Shown here piece by piece: positions 25,619 to 34,004 of a stretch of DNA of 47,357 nucleotides. The notes beneath the pieces were generated by a model. That model saw only the letters and a list, made by a program, of their open reading frames with translations. It did no database searches and was not told the origin of the DNA. This stretch comes from Halobacterium salinarum DSM 3754. GTDB taxonomy: Archaea; Halobacteriota; Halobacteria; Halobacteriales; Halobacteriaceae. The stretch spans positions 1 to 47,357 of the forward strand of contig NZ_VRYN01000007.1 in NCBI RefSeq assembly GCF_008124605.1, in the 5' to 3' direction. How positions within the stretch are numbered: the first letter of the stretch is position 1; each line of letters starts with the position of its first letter. A program made the translations under genes and the position numbers.

Positions 25619-26629
25619 TCAGGTCACCTCCCCGCTGGCGGCCACGAGCGCGTCCCGGCAGGCGCGGGCGACGCGCTCGGCGTCGGCCTCGGTGTCGAGG
25701 CTGGTGTCCGTCCGAACCACGGGCCGATCCAGGTCGGTGCTGTCCGCGGTGTCGAGGACGAACGCGTCCGCGAAGTCGTAGGCGTCGGCGACCCCCGCAG
25801 TCGACGGGTCGTGGCCGACGGCGGCCATGAGCTTCGCGGCGGGGCCCGAGAACACCTCGTCCTCAACGAACGGGGAGACGGCGACCACCTGTGCGTCCCG
25901 AAGTGCGTCCGCGATGCCGTCCAAAGCGAGCATCGGGCCGATGCTCGTGACGGGGTTCGAGGGGCCGACGACCACGGGTCCATCCCGGATCGCTTCGATC
26001 GCTGGTTGTGCCGCGGTCGCGCGCTCGCCACCCCGGAACTCCACGTCCTCGACCGTGGGGTCGCCGTGCTCGGCCACCCAGAACGTCTGGAAGTGTTGCT
26101 CGCCGTCGGGCGTCTGAACGATCGTCGCCACGGGGTCGTTGCTCATGGGCACGAGGTCGACGCTGAGATCGAAGGCGTCGGCGAGCCGGCGGGTGACCTC
26201 GGTGAGCGTGTGCCCCTCGTCGAGCAGGCCCGCGCGCAGCGTGTGTACGGCGCGGTCGCGGTCGCCGATGAACATGAACTCGCTGGCGGCCGAGAACCGC
26301 CGCCAGCGCGCGATGTCGCGGCCGGCGGTCTGCGCGTCGTCGGGCAGATACCGGGGCGTATCGGGGTCGATGTCGGCTGCGGCGGCGAGGTCCGTGAGGT
26401 AGTCGTGGGTCGTCGACCCGTCGTCCGCGATCCCCCACCACGTCTCTCGGTCGAGAACGCCACCACCCTCGAAGAGCACAGTGTCGAGGTCCGGACACAC
26501 GAGCAGTCCGCCGAGCGCCACGTCGTCGCCGGTGTTCCCGACAACCGTCGTTTCGGCGGGGTCGAACACCCTGCGGGCGCCGGCGAGGAGCTTCGGCGTG
26601 CCCGTCCCCCCGGCCAGGAACGTCGTCAT
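25619..26629 (-). CDS. cofD: 2-phospho-L-lactate transferase, coenzyme F420 synthesis
   Basis: CofD joins a lactyl (or related) phosphate diphospho-guanosine to Fo, making F420-0. The 336-residue chain begins [14 protein letters not shown], the family signature. It also has VVGNTGDDV with the metal-binding Asp, and [15 protein letters not shown] for nucleotide binding. Haloarchaea make F420, so a functional gene is expected. It is divergent from the permease gene 91 bp away. Confidence 0.94.
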
Positions 26630-26720
26630 GCGAACGCCTCGGGGAGCCGGCGAGTAAACGCTTCCGTCCGACGGTCCGGAGACAGCAGGGATTTATGCAC
26701 GCACCGGCGGTGCCAAACGT

Positions 26721-27869
26721 ATGGGAGACACGCGCATCGATCGCGGCCGCGCGGCGTGGTGGGCCATCGGCGCCACGCTGACGGCCGCCCTCGTGTACGT
26801 CGTGTACACGTTCGTGGGAACGTTCGTCCTGGGGTTCTTCCTGTACTACGCCACACGCCCGGTGTACCGCCGAGTGGACCGCCATCTGCGGTCGTCATCG
26901 GTCGCCGCCGTCGTGTCCCTGCTGGTGCTTGCACTTCCGGTGGTCGTGTTGCTGTCCTACACCACCGCGGTCGGGATTCAAGAGCTCACGAGAGTGCTCA
27001 ACGCACCCCAGATCGACCTCACGACCGTTGAAGCGCTCGTGCAACCGTACGTCGACGTTTCGAGGGCCGTCCAAGACCCACAGTCGCTGCTCGGCCAGCC
27101 GTCGGTCCGCGCGGCGATCAACACCACGCTGCGCAGCGCCGGCCAGTACGCCGGCTTCCTCGGGACCGCGTTCGTCCACCTGTTCGCCGTGATCACGATC
27201 GCGTTCTACCTGCTGCGCGACGACACGCGGCTGGCGGAGTGGTTCCACAGCCGGTTCGCCGACAGCGACGGCGTCGTGCGCGCGTACACCGCCGCCATCG
27301 ACGCCGACTTCTCGAACATCTTCTTCGGGAACATCCTGTTCGCGTTCATCACCGGCGTGATCGCGTCGATCACGTTCAACGTCCTGCAGATCGTCTTCCC
27401 CAGCAGTCTGTCGATCCCGTATCCGACGCTCATGGGGCTGTTGACGGGCGCTGCGAGCCTGATCCCCGTCGTCGGGATCAAGCTGGTGTGGATCCCGCTT
27501 CTGGGGTGGCTGGCAGTCGCTGCGGCCCGAAGCGGGGGTGGCTACGGGTTCGTCGCCGTCTTCGGCGTGGTTGCAGCGGTGGTCATCGACTTCATCCCGG
27601 ATCTCGTCGTGCGCCCCTACGTCTCGGGCCGAGACCTCCACCTGGGCCTGGTGATGCTGGCGTACGTGTTCGGACCGCTCATCTGGGGCTGGTACGGCAT
27701 CTTCCTCGGTCCGATGGTGCTCGTGTTCGTGGTGCATTTCGCCCGGCTGGTGCTCCCGGAGCTGGTTGCGGGCGAGGGCATCGCGCCGGTGCCCGCCGGC
27801 GCCGACGACACGCCGGCGTCTGACGCCGACCCCGAGAGCGCCGCCGACCCGGACGACACTGCGGCCTAA
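26721..27869 (+). CDS. AI-2E family transporter-like membrane protein
   Basis: The 382-residue protein has about eight transmembrane segments and the family pattern: an N-terminal helical pair, a long amphipathic region (residues about 90-140), then the conserved PYPTLMGLLTGAASLIPVVG and GRDLHLGLVMLAYVFGPLIWG. Members include AI-2 exporters and Na+/H+ antiporters; substrate unknown here. A TATA-like GATTTATGC at 26691-26699 precedes the leaderless ATG. The C-terminal tail is acidic and disordered. Confidence 0.9.
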   Translation: MGDTRIDRGRAAWWAIGATLTAALVYVVYTFVGTFVLGFFLYYATRPVYRRVDRHLRSSSVAAVVSLLVLALPVVVLLSYTTAVGIQELTRVLNAPQIDLTTVEALVQPYVDVSRAVQDPQSLLGQPSVRAAINTTLRSAGQYAGFLGTAFVHLFAVITIAFYLLRDDTRLAEWFHSRFADSDGVVRAYTAAIDADFSNIFFGNILFAFITGVIASITFNVLQIVFPSSLSIPYPTLMGLLTGAASLIPVVGIKLVWIPLLGWLAVAAARSGGGYGFVAVFGVVAAVVIDFIPDLVVRPYVSGRDLHLGLVMLAYVFGPLIWGWYGIFLGPMVLVFVVHFARLVLPELVAGEGIAPVPAGADDTPASDADPESAADPDDTAA

Positions 27870-28108
27870 TCGAGTTCGGTTCCATCGTGTGGGCAATGCG
27901 TGACCGACGGGGTCCGGGTGGTGAATCCACACTCGGGACACCGTCGGGTGCGGGGTGACGACCCCTCGCCGCGCCGCCGAAACAGGAACGGCACGAACGG
28001 CACCGCGAGGACGAACACCGGCAGGTCGAACACCTGCCAGGCGACGACAGAGACCGCGAGGCTTCCGGCGACACCGACCGCCGCGGTCGCGAGCCGCGCA
28101 GCCACCAT
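27866..28108 (-). CDS. Small membrane protein with C-terminal zinc ribbon
   Basis: The 80-residue protein has two hydrophobic segments (about 5-24 and 28-44) followed by RRRGEGSSPRTRR and a zinc-ribbon pair, CPECG and CPHDG. Such membrane-anchored zinc ribbons are common and uncharacterised in haloarchaea. It follows the padR-like gene by three bases on the same strand, so it is probably co-transcribed and regulated by that repressor. Its stop overlaps the stop of the permease. Confidence 0.8.
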   Translation of the reverse strand: MVAARLATAAVGVAGSLAVSVVAWQVFDLPVFVLAVPFVPFLFRRRGEGSSPRTRRCPECGFTTRTPSVTHCPHDGTELD

Positions 28109-28111
28109 CCG

Positions 28112-28390
28112 TCAGGACTGACCGACGTACTGGGTTTCCCACTCGCGGCGCGCCTCCAGCTCCCGGGTGCCACGATGCGTGAGGGTGTAGTAGTTCGTGC
28201 GCTGGTCGAGTTCGCCCTTGTCGATGAGCCCCTTCTCGACGAGGGTGTCGAGGTTCGGGTACAGTCGTCCGTGATGGATCTCTGATGTGTAGTACTGTTC
28301 GAGTTCGTCCTTGATCGCCAGTCCGTGGGGCTCATCTAACCCCGCAACAACGTACAAGAGGTCTCGCTGAAACCCTGTCAAGTCGTGCAT
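28112..28390 (-). CDS. PadR family transcriptional regulator
   Basis: The 92-residue winged-helix protein has the family motif IHHGRLYPNLDTLVEKGLIDKGE, corresponding to the PadR wing region, followed by NYYTLTHRGTREL. It lacks the long C-terminal dimerisation helix, as in many haloarchaeal PadR-like proteins. The 140 bp upstream region is shared with the divergent amphi-Trp gene and contains TATA-like TCTTATACTCC (minus strand, about 28419-28429). Confidence 0.92.
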   Translation of the reverse strand: MHDLTGFQRDLLYVVAGLDEPHGLAIKDELEQYYTSEIHHGRLYPNLDTLVEKGLIDKGELDQRTNYYTLTHRGTRELEARREWETQYVGQS

Positions 28391-28530
28391 ATGTCTTGGA
28401 TCCGGTACTAGTTTCGTGGCTCGGAGTATAAGACTGGTGGCCTCAATCGGGGGGTGATCTCACTCGTGGCGCGCCGAGTGGCCGGTGGTTCGCCCGCGAT
28501 GTTATACGTGCTGGGCGCGTTGGAGGCCAC

Positions 28531-28827
28531 ATGACAGAAACCGTCCTGTTCGAATCCGAGTCCACGCAGTCGCGTGCCGACGTCGCCGCCTACCTGCGCA
28601 CCGTCGCGGACAACCTACAGAACAACGACACGATCACGCTGTCGGCCGGCGGGGACACCGAAACCGTCGATCCGCCAGCGTCCGTCGACTTCGAGGTCAA
28701 AGCCGAACGCGAGACGACGGGGGGCAGCGGCCCCGACGAGCTCAGCATCGAGTTCGAGCTGGAATGGGACGACGCCGACCACAGTGCCGACGGCGAGACG
28801 ACCGACACCGGACTCGACATCTCCTGA
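28531..28827 (+). CDS. Amphi-Trp domain protein
   Basis: The 98-residue protein fits the amphi-Trp family: an N-terminal helix (SRADVAAYLRTVADNLQNND), then alternating strands ending with the Trp-containing ELSIEFELEWDD. The family is small, widespread in haloarchaea and of unknown function. The C-terminal 15 residues are acidic and disordered. A TATA-like GTTATACG at 28501-28508 lies about 26 bases before the ATG. Confidence 0.85.
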   Translation: MTETVLFESESTQSRADVAAYLRTVADNLQNNDTITLSAGGDTETVDPPASVDFEVKAERETTGGSGPDELSIEFELEWDDADHSADGETTDTGLDIS

Positions 28828-28950
28828 ACCCGCGCCGGCCGGCGTGACATCCGGAGCCGGGATACAGACGCTGCTGCGCGAGTCGTCACAACGGAAAAGG
28901 ATGCGGAGCCGGAAACCCCGGCCCCGCAGCCGCCCTGAATTGGTCCCCGC

Positions 28951-28980
28951 TGACGCTTCGGCCCTCCAAGCGAAGCGTCA
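28951..28980. repeat. Perfect 10 bp inverted repeat
   Basis: TGACGCTTCG (28951-28960) and CGAAGCGTCA (28971-28980) form a perfect stem with a 10-base loop. The gap from 28828 to 29037 holds no gene. It is a possible bidirectional transcript end for the convergent genes on each side, or the trace of a small mobile element. Confidence 0.6.
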
Positions 28981-29037
28981 CCTAATCCGAAGTGACCGAC
29001 CATCATAAATCTGTTCCTGGCGGTGGTGATACGGCGG

Positions 29038-29184
29038 TTACATGTGTTCCTCTTCGAGCGCCCATCCGAGCGCCCGGCGGTAGTACGTGAACATCTCCCG
29101 GATGCCTTCGTGGCTCATCTCCTCTGACTCCAACTCCTCGACCAAGAACTCGTACTGCTCGCGGATCTCCTCCTCGTCGCGCAT
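29038..29184 (-). CDS. Very acidic 48-residue protein
   Basis: The ORF from ATG 29184 to TAA 29038 encodes a helical, Glu-rich peptide: MRDEEEIREQYEFLVEELES, then EGIREMFTYYRRALGWALEE. Its composition fits haloarchaeal proteins and differs from a random shadow. The aromatic FTYYRRALGW segment suggests a packed helix. It lies 58 bp downstream of the DUF1028 gene on the same strand. Function unknown. Confidence 0.65.
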   Translation of the reverse strand: MRDEEEIREQYEFLVEELESEEMSHEGIREMFTYYRRALGWALEEEHM

Positions 29185-29242
29185 GCCACCCGGTAGCAAC
29201 TCCAGCAGTAAGAAACGCCCCCTCCGAGGGCCCGGCCACCCG

Positions 29243-30154
29243 CTACGTGCGGTCCAGCCGCGAGATCCCCTGCCAGATGGCGTTCACCAGGCGGTCCTCG
29301 CCCTCGCCGGCGGCGTCCGCCCAGCCGCGTGCGAGTGCGTCCTCTAAGGCAGCCAGATCGTGGTTCTCGAAGTTGTTCACGGCCTGAAACGCCGCCAGCG
29401 CGTCGCGCTCGGCGTCCCCGAACGCGCGGCCAGGAGCGCCGTCGTAGAACCCCAGCCCGGACAGCGCCGCCAGCACCGACTCGGCGGTGTCACCCGCGAG
29501 TTCGCGGTACTCAGTGGGGGCGACACGCTCCAGCAGCGTGATGTCGTAGATGTGGAACACCCGTTCGAGCTCGTCGATGGGGTGGTCGTGGTCGTCGACG
29601 CGCACGTCGATCCAGCGGTCGTTTCCGCCGTCGTAGCCACCCCCGGGCTTGGCGACGTACAGGGCCGCGCCCTGCTCGCCACGCTGGTCGCCGCCCGCGT
29701 CGTTGCCGGCGTGGAGCGCCGCCAGCAGCCGCTCGGGCAGCCCGCCGTCGGTGTCCTCGAACGTGTCGGCCATCGCGTCGACCGTCGCCCGGTTCGCCAG
29801 GATGTTCCCCTGGGCGGTGTAGTGGTCGCCCTGCCGGTCGCTGGCGTGGTCGACGCACTCCGCGCCCGTGAACGCCGCCACGGAGCCGTCCTGGCCGACG
29901 ACCCCTACCTGCCGCTGTGGGGCCTCGTCGTCAGTGTTCGTCAGCTCCGCGACGACCTCGTCGGCCGAGTGTCCCGCCCGCAGCAGGTCAAGGCCATCGG
30001 AGCCGTACGCGACGTTCGCGAGGCTCTGGGTGGCGATGGCACCGGCGTCCGCGCTCGCGAACGGGACGACGGAACCGACGGCCACGAACTTCGACTGGAC
30101 GGCGACGCCGACCGCGTCGGTCTCGGGGTCCCGCGCGACGATAGAGAACGTCAT
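29243..30154 (-). CDS. DUF1028 (Ntn-hydrolase-like) protein
   Basis: The 303-residue protein begins MTFSIVARDPETDAVGVAVQ and continues with SKFVAVGSVVPFA, ATQSLANVAYG and TAQGNILAN, the DUF1028 signature. The fold is related to Ntn hydrolases. Some relatives process peptide or amide bonds, but the substrate is unknown. The C-terminal 80 residues, with GLGFYDG, form a peptidoglycan-binding-like helical part seen in longer family members. Start and length are regular. Confidence 0.9.
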   Translation of the reverse strand: MTFSIVARDPETDAVGVAVQSKFVAVGSVVPFASADAGAIATQSLANVAYGSDGLDLLRAGHSADEVVAELTNTDDEAPQRQVGVVGQDGSVAAFTGAECVDHASDRQGDHYTAQGNILANRATVDAMADTFEDTDGGLPERLLAALHAGNDAGGDQRGEQGAALYVAKPGGGYDGGNDRWIDVRVDDHDHPIDELERVFHIYDITLLERVAPTEYRELAGDTAESVLAALSGLGFYDGAPGRAFGDAERDALAAFQAVNNFENHDLAALEDALARGWADAAGEGEDRLVNAIWQGISRLDRT

Positions 30155-30184
30155 GGGGCACGGTTGCCCGCGCCGGGCAAAAGA

Positions 30185-30640
30185 CTACGGCTCGGCCACC
30201 TCCGTTGCCGTCTTCTCGGCGGTCAGCGGCTGGCGGCTCGCCAGCGCCACCGGGAACGCCGGGTGTTCGACGAGGTGCCACAGCACCATGTGTCGGCGGC
30301 CGGCCGTCAGCCCCGTGGCCGAGAGGTCCTCGGCGGTGAACGTCTCGGGGGGCCGCCGGCAGCGCCCCCGGAGCGCGTCGAAGCTCTCGAAGACCTTGCG
30401 GTTCCCGGCGGAGTCCGCGCCCCGGCGCTCGACGACGTAACTGCCGTCGGGCCGCCGCACGCCCGCCGTGTTCATGAACGACTCGCGGGCAGTCAGCGCG
30501 TCGGAAAGCGAGTCCCGTAGCTGTTCGGCGTCGTCCGTCGGGAGCACCAGTTCGTCGCCGTCCACGGAGACGACCACGCGGTCGCCGCGGCGTTCGGCCC
30601 AACAGTCAGGCGAGCCGGCGAATTTCTCGACCAGCCGCAT
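30185..30640 (-). CDS. Conserved haloarchaeal hypothetical protein
   Basis: The 151-residue protein starts MRLVEKFAGSPDCWAERRGD and shows two short beta-hairpin repeats (VVVSVDGDELVLP, GSYVVERRGADSAG) followed by a helical C-terminal half with FTAEDLSATGLTAGRRHM. It looks like a globular cytosolic protein. I recognise no domain. It lies 30 bp upstream of the DUF1028 gene on the same strand and is probably co-transcribed with it. Confidence 0.75.
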   Translation of the reverse strand: MRLVEKFAGSPDCWAERRGDRVVVSVDGDELVLPTDDAEQLRDSLSDALTARESFMNTAGVRRPDGSYVVERRGADSAGNRKVFESFDALRGRCRRPPETFTAEDLSATGLTAGRRHMVLWHLVEHPAFPVALASRQPLTAEKTATEVAEP

Positions 30641-30736
30641 CGCTGCGGCTTCGGGTATCCTCGGCGGCCGGAGTCTGCGTGTAACTCGGCATCGTGGCAG
30701 TCTGTTTCCCCGATATCACAATAAGTCCGGCGATGG

Positions 30737-30753
30737 GACAGACTCGGTCTGTC
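30737..30753. promoter_or_regulatory. Perfect palindrome, possible operator
   Basis: GACAGAC-TCG-GTCTGTC is a perfect 7 bp inverted repeat with a 3-base spacer. It lies between the stop of the hydrolase gene (30808) and the start of the hypothetical gene (30640), about 100 bp upstream of the latter. It could be a regulator site or a hairpin ending the hydrolase transcript. Confidence 0.35.
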
Positions 30754-30807
30754 AGACCGCGCTCCCGTGAGGCGTGCCGGTTCGACGTGGGGATCGCGTC
30801 AATGGGG

Positions 30808-32106
30808 TCAGGTGTCGGCGACGCCCCGGACCCACTCCGCCACGTCACGCACGGCGTGTTCGGCGACGTTGTCCGCGAACTGGAGGTGTGTCATCGTGGA
30901 CGGCTCGTGGCCCGTCTGGAAGTAGTGCCCGAGCCCGTCGTAGAACGCGACGCGGCCCGCCTCCCCGAGGTCCAGGTCGCGCCAGTCGGCCAGCAGCTCC
31001 CGGTGCATCTCGACGAGTTCGGGCTGCGCCTCTGGGTCGGCGCGCCCGGTCTTCAGCGCGAACACCGGCGCGTCGATGGACTCGGCGAGCGCGCCCGGGT
31101 CGTAGTCCAGCACGCTGTCCCACCACCGACCCGGCTTGTCTCTGAGCACCTCGTCGGGCTCGTAGTCGCGGTCGACCAGTCGCGGGGCGGTCTCCTGCTG
31201 CTGGGCCAGGAGCGCTTCCTGGTCCTCGTCGAGGTCGCCGTCCGGTTCGAGGAAGTACCGGAGGTGCCTGACGTCGTCGGGGTCGGGCTCCGTCCCACTC
31301 GGGCCATCGAGGGACACGACACCCGCGACGCCCCCGTGTCTGTCGGCGATTCGGGGCGCGGCCAGCCCGCCCTGACTGTGGCCCGCGACGAACAGCGCGT
31401 CCTCGTCGACCGTATCGGCGCTCGCGAGTTCGTCGAGGGCGGCAACCGCGTCGTCGACGACGACAGTGTCGAGCGTGTGCTCCTCAGGGGCCACGTCGTG
31501 GTCGTGCAGGCGCTTCTCGTACCGGAGGGCCGCGATACCCTCGGTCGCCAGCCCCCACGCGAAGTCCTGCAGAAGCTTCGACTCGTCGGCCGTCCCGTCG
31601 GGATCGTGAATTCCGGCCCCGTGGACGAGCACCACGCCGGCGAACGGACCGTCGCCGTCGGGAACTGCGAGCGTGCCGTCGAGGGCCACGTCGCCGGCGT
31701 CGACGGTCACGTCGCGCTCGGTGAAGGCGTCGGTGTCGGCGTATGCCGGCGGTTCGTACTCGCTGGGGAGCGCGAAGTCGGCGACCTCGCCGTCGGCGAC
31801 GCGCAGGTCGAGGTGCTGGCTGCCGTCGGCGAACACCAGTTCGACCGATACCTCGCCATCATCGGTAGTCACGTCGCCGACGCCCGCAGACTCGCCGTAC
31901 TGGCCGTACAGCCCGTACCGGAACTCTTCGAGGGCGTCTTCGGCGTCCAGTTCGCCGAACTGGAGGCCCGCTGAGAACGCGTCGAGGACCGCCTCGCGTC
32001 CGGTCTCGGAGAGCAGTGCGGCGGCCTCGGTGGCGGTGGCCGCGTCTTCGGCCGCGAATCGGGCGGCGAACTCGGTGGCCGTCGCTTTGGGGTCACGTGA
32101 TGGCAT
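30808..32106 (-). CDS. Alpha/beta hydrolase with N-terminal DUF3887 domain
   Basis: The 432-residue protein from ATG 32106 has an N-terminal DUF3887 module (about 1-115, ATEFAARFAAEDAATATEAA then LQFGELDAED). An esterase-type alpha/beta hydrolase follows: the oxyanion region VVLVHGAGIHD, nucleophile serine in GHSQGG, and the late His in GLGHYFQ. It lacks the lipoprotein signal found on bacterial relatives, so it is probably cytosolic. The substrate is unknown. It diverges from the zinc-ribbon gene at 32200. Confidence 0.88.
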   Translation of the reverse strand: MPSRDPKATATEFAARFAAEDAATATEAAALLSETGREAVLDAFSAGLQFGELDAEDALEEFRYGLYGQYGESAGVGDVTTDDGEVSVELVFADGSQHLDLRVADGEVADFALPSEYEPPAYADTDAFTERDVTVDAGDVALDGTLAVPDGDGPFAGVVLVHGAGIHDPDGTADESKLLQDFAWGLATEGIAALRYEKRLHDHDVAPEEHTLDTVVVDDAVAALDELASADTVDEDALFVAGHSQGGLAAPRIADRHGGVAGVVSLDGPSGTEPDPDDVRHLRYFLEPDGDLDEDQEALLAQQQETAPRLVDRDYEPDEVLRDKPGRWWDSVLDYDPGALAESIDAPVFALKTGRADPEAQPELVEMHRELLADWRDLDLGEAGRVAFYDGLGHYFQTGHEPSTMTHLQFADNVAEHAVRDVAEWVRGVADT

Positions 32107-32199
32107 ATGCCGGGGTTCCCGACGCCGCGGGAAATAGGTCGGTGGTCTGTCAGACGCCGAGCCACCGGAGTTATCCCGCCACCCGGCCAACGCCGGAGT

Positions 32200-32904
32200 A
32201 TGGACGTGCGCGGCGAGCGCGAGTGTAAGTCGTGTGGGACGCGCTGGTCGTATTTCGAGACCGGGAGCGTCGAGTGCCCGAGCTGCGGGAGCCGCCGGAG
32301 CGTCGGCGTCGGCGAGCGCGAAACGCACACCGATACCGCCGACGCCCTCGACCTGACCGCGGCCCAGCGTGCGGGCTCCGAGGACGTGCTCGACGCCCTC
32401 GAACCCGCGACGGAGGCGTGCCGCGAGTACTGTCGGTCCCGCGGGTTCGTCTCCGGCGGCACCCTCCTGGACCTCGACGACACCTACCTCGCCGCCGCGG
32501 AGCTGTGGCGCGTCGGGGTGGTGCTCGCGGGCCAACACGCGATCAGCGACGACGAACAGCGCCACGTGGTTGCGTTGCTGCACGGGGCTGCCGACGGTGA
32601 CCGACCCACACCTGCCGCGGTGCCGGCGTCGCTGCGGGGGCCCCGGGGGCTGGCGGCTGCGGCGGCCGTCGACGCCTACCGGACGGACGTTCGGGCGTAC
32701 TGTGGTGGCGACGTGCCGATGCCCGAGCGCGACCTCCTGGAGCGCGCGCGAGAGCACGGTCGTCGAGTGGACGCCCTCGACGGCGAGGTGGACCCCCAGG
32801 ACAGCGCCCGCCTCGTGGCGGCGGTGCGGGCGATCGGGGACGCGCTCCGCGGCGACGAGGCGGGGATCGAGCGCGCCCGGACACGATTGAACGCGCTGGG
32901 GTGA
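32200..32904 (+). CDS. Zinc-ribbon protein with helical domain, haloarchaeal
   Basis: The 234-residue protein starts with a four-cysteine zinc ribbon (C9-x2-C12 and C26-x2-C29), like those of transcription factors. An all-helical domain follows, with repeats of LLERAREHGRRVDALDG character. No enzyme motif is seen. It may be a regulatory or RNA-associated protein. ATG 32200 is 13 bases after a GC-rich TATA-poor stretch; the upstream open frame is not protein-like. Confidence 0.75.
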   Translation: MDVRGERECKSCGTRWSYFETGSVECPSCGSRRSVGVGERETHTDTADALDLTAAQRAGSEDVLDALEPATEACREYCRSRGFVSGGTLLDLDDTYLAAAELWRVGVVLAGQHAISDDEQRHVVALLHGAADGDRPTPAAVPASLRGPRGLAAAAAVDAYRTDVRAYCGGDVPMPERDLLERAREHGRRVDALDGEVDPQDSARLVAAVRAIGDALRGDEAGIERARTRLNALG

Positions 32905-32938
32905 CAACTGAGAACAGTCCGGTCGCGGCCGCTGGCGG

Positions 32939-33832
32939 TCAGGGGAGCGCGACCGCAACGCCGGTCTGCTCGCTGGCGGCCGCCAGGGTGTTGTACAGCA
33001 ACATCGCCCGCGTCATCGGGCCGACACCGCCAGGGACCGGTGTGATGGCGCTGGCGGCCGCCTCCGCCGAGTCGTAGTCCACGTCGCCGACGAGTTCGTA
33101 GCCCTTCTCGGTGTCCGCGTCGACGCGGTTGATGCCAACGTCGATGACAACCGGGTCTCCGGAGAGCATGTCGCCGTCGATCAGTTCGGGAACCCCGCAG
33201 GCCGCGACCACGACGTCAGCTCGCCGGGTGTGCGCGGCGAGGTCGTCGGTGTGGCTGTGGCAGATCGTCACGGTGGCGTTGCCGCCGGCGGCCTTCTGTG
33301 CGAGGAGGTTCGCCAGCGGCTTCCCGACGATGTTCGACCGGCCGACGACAACGACCTCCGCGCCGTCGGGGTCAACGCCCTGGTGTGCGAGGAGCTTCTG
33401 GACGCCGTGGGGCGTACAGGGCTTGAAGCGCGGGGTGCCGCCGACCAGCTTCCCGACGTTCTCCGGGTGGAAGCCGTCGACGTCCTTCGCGGGGTCGACC
33501 GCGGAGAGCACGCGCTCGTCCGGGACGTGATCGGGGGTCGGGTCCTGGACGAGGATGCCGTGGACGTCTTCCCGGGCGTTCAACTCGGCGACGGTGTCGA
33601 ACAGCGTGTCGGCGGACGCTTCGGGGTCGATGCGGACGTCCTCGGCGGCGATCCCGACCTCCTCGCAGTCCTGTTGTTTCATCGAGACGTACGTCTCGCT
33701 GGCCTGCTTGTCGTTCATCAGTACGGTCGCCAGCCGTGGCGTGACACCCGCGGTTTCGAGTGTTTCGACGGCCCCGGTGAGGTCCGCGCGCAGTTGCGCG
33801 GCGACGGCGTCGCCGTCGATGATCTCGGTCAT
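32939..33832 (-). CDS. folD: Methylenetetrahydrofolate dehydrogenase/cyclohydrolase
   Basis: FolD interconverts methylene-, methenyl- and formyl-tetrahydrofolate. The 297-residue chain has the substrate motif YVSMKQQ with the catalytic lysine, GILVQDP, the dinucleotide motif VVVGRSNIVGKP, and the C-terminal signature TPVPGGVGPMT. ATG 33832 is the family start. It neighbours glyA on the same strand (172 bp gap), which together supply and use one-carbon units. Confidence 0.96.
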   Translation of the reverse strand: MTEIIDGDAVAAQLRADLTGAVETLETAGVTPRLATVLMNDKQASETYVSMKQQDCEEVGIAAEDVRIDPEASADTLFDTVAELNAREDVHGILVQDPTPDHVPDERVLSAVDPAKDVDGFHPENVGKLVGGTPRFKPCTPHGVQKLLAHQGVDPDGAEVVVVGRSNIVGKPLANLLAQKAAGGNATVTICHSHTDDLAAHTRRADVVVAACGVPELIDGDMLSGDPVVIDVGINRVDADTEKGYELVGDVDYDSAEAAASAITPVPGGVGPMTRAMLLYNTLAAASEQTGVAVALP

Positions 33833-34004
33833 GCGTCTCCGTCCGCGGCGGCCGCCCTTGAATATGGCGGTGTATGCATAAACTGGTGTTTTCCAGATTA
33901 CTTGTACCCACAAACATGCATTATCCGGGTGGGGCGTGCATCAGATTCGCGTCGGCGGTCGCCGGCTCGCAGCGTACGTGGCGAGGACAGCGCCCGCAGT
34001 CAGG

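Noticed and set aside
28400-28420. Possible bop-type UAS near the padR start (GGTACTAGTTTCG)
   Set aside because: It has the ACTAGTTnCG part, but lacks the leading ACCC, and the neighbouring genes have no link to purple-membrane functions. A PadR operator is an equally likely explanation.
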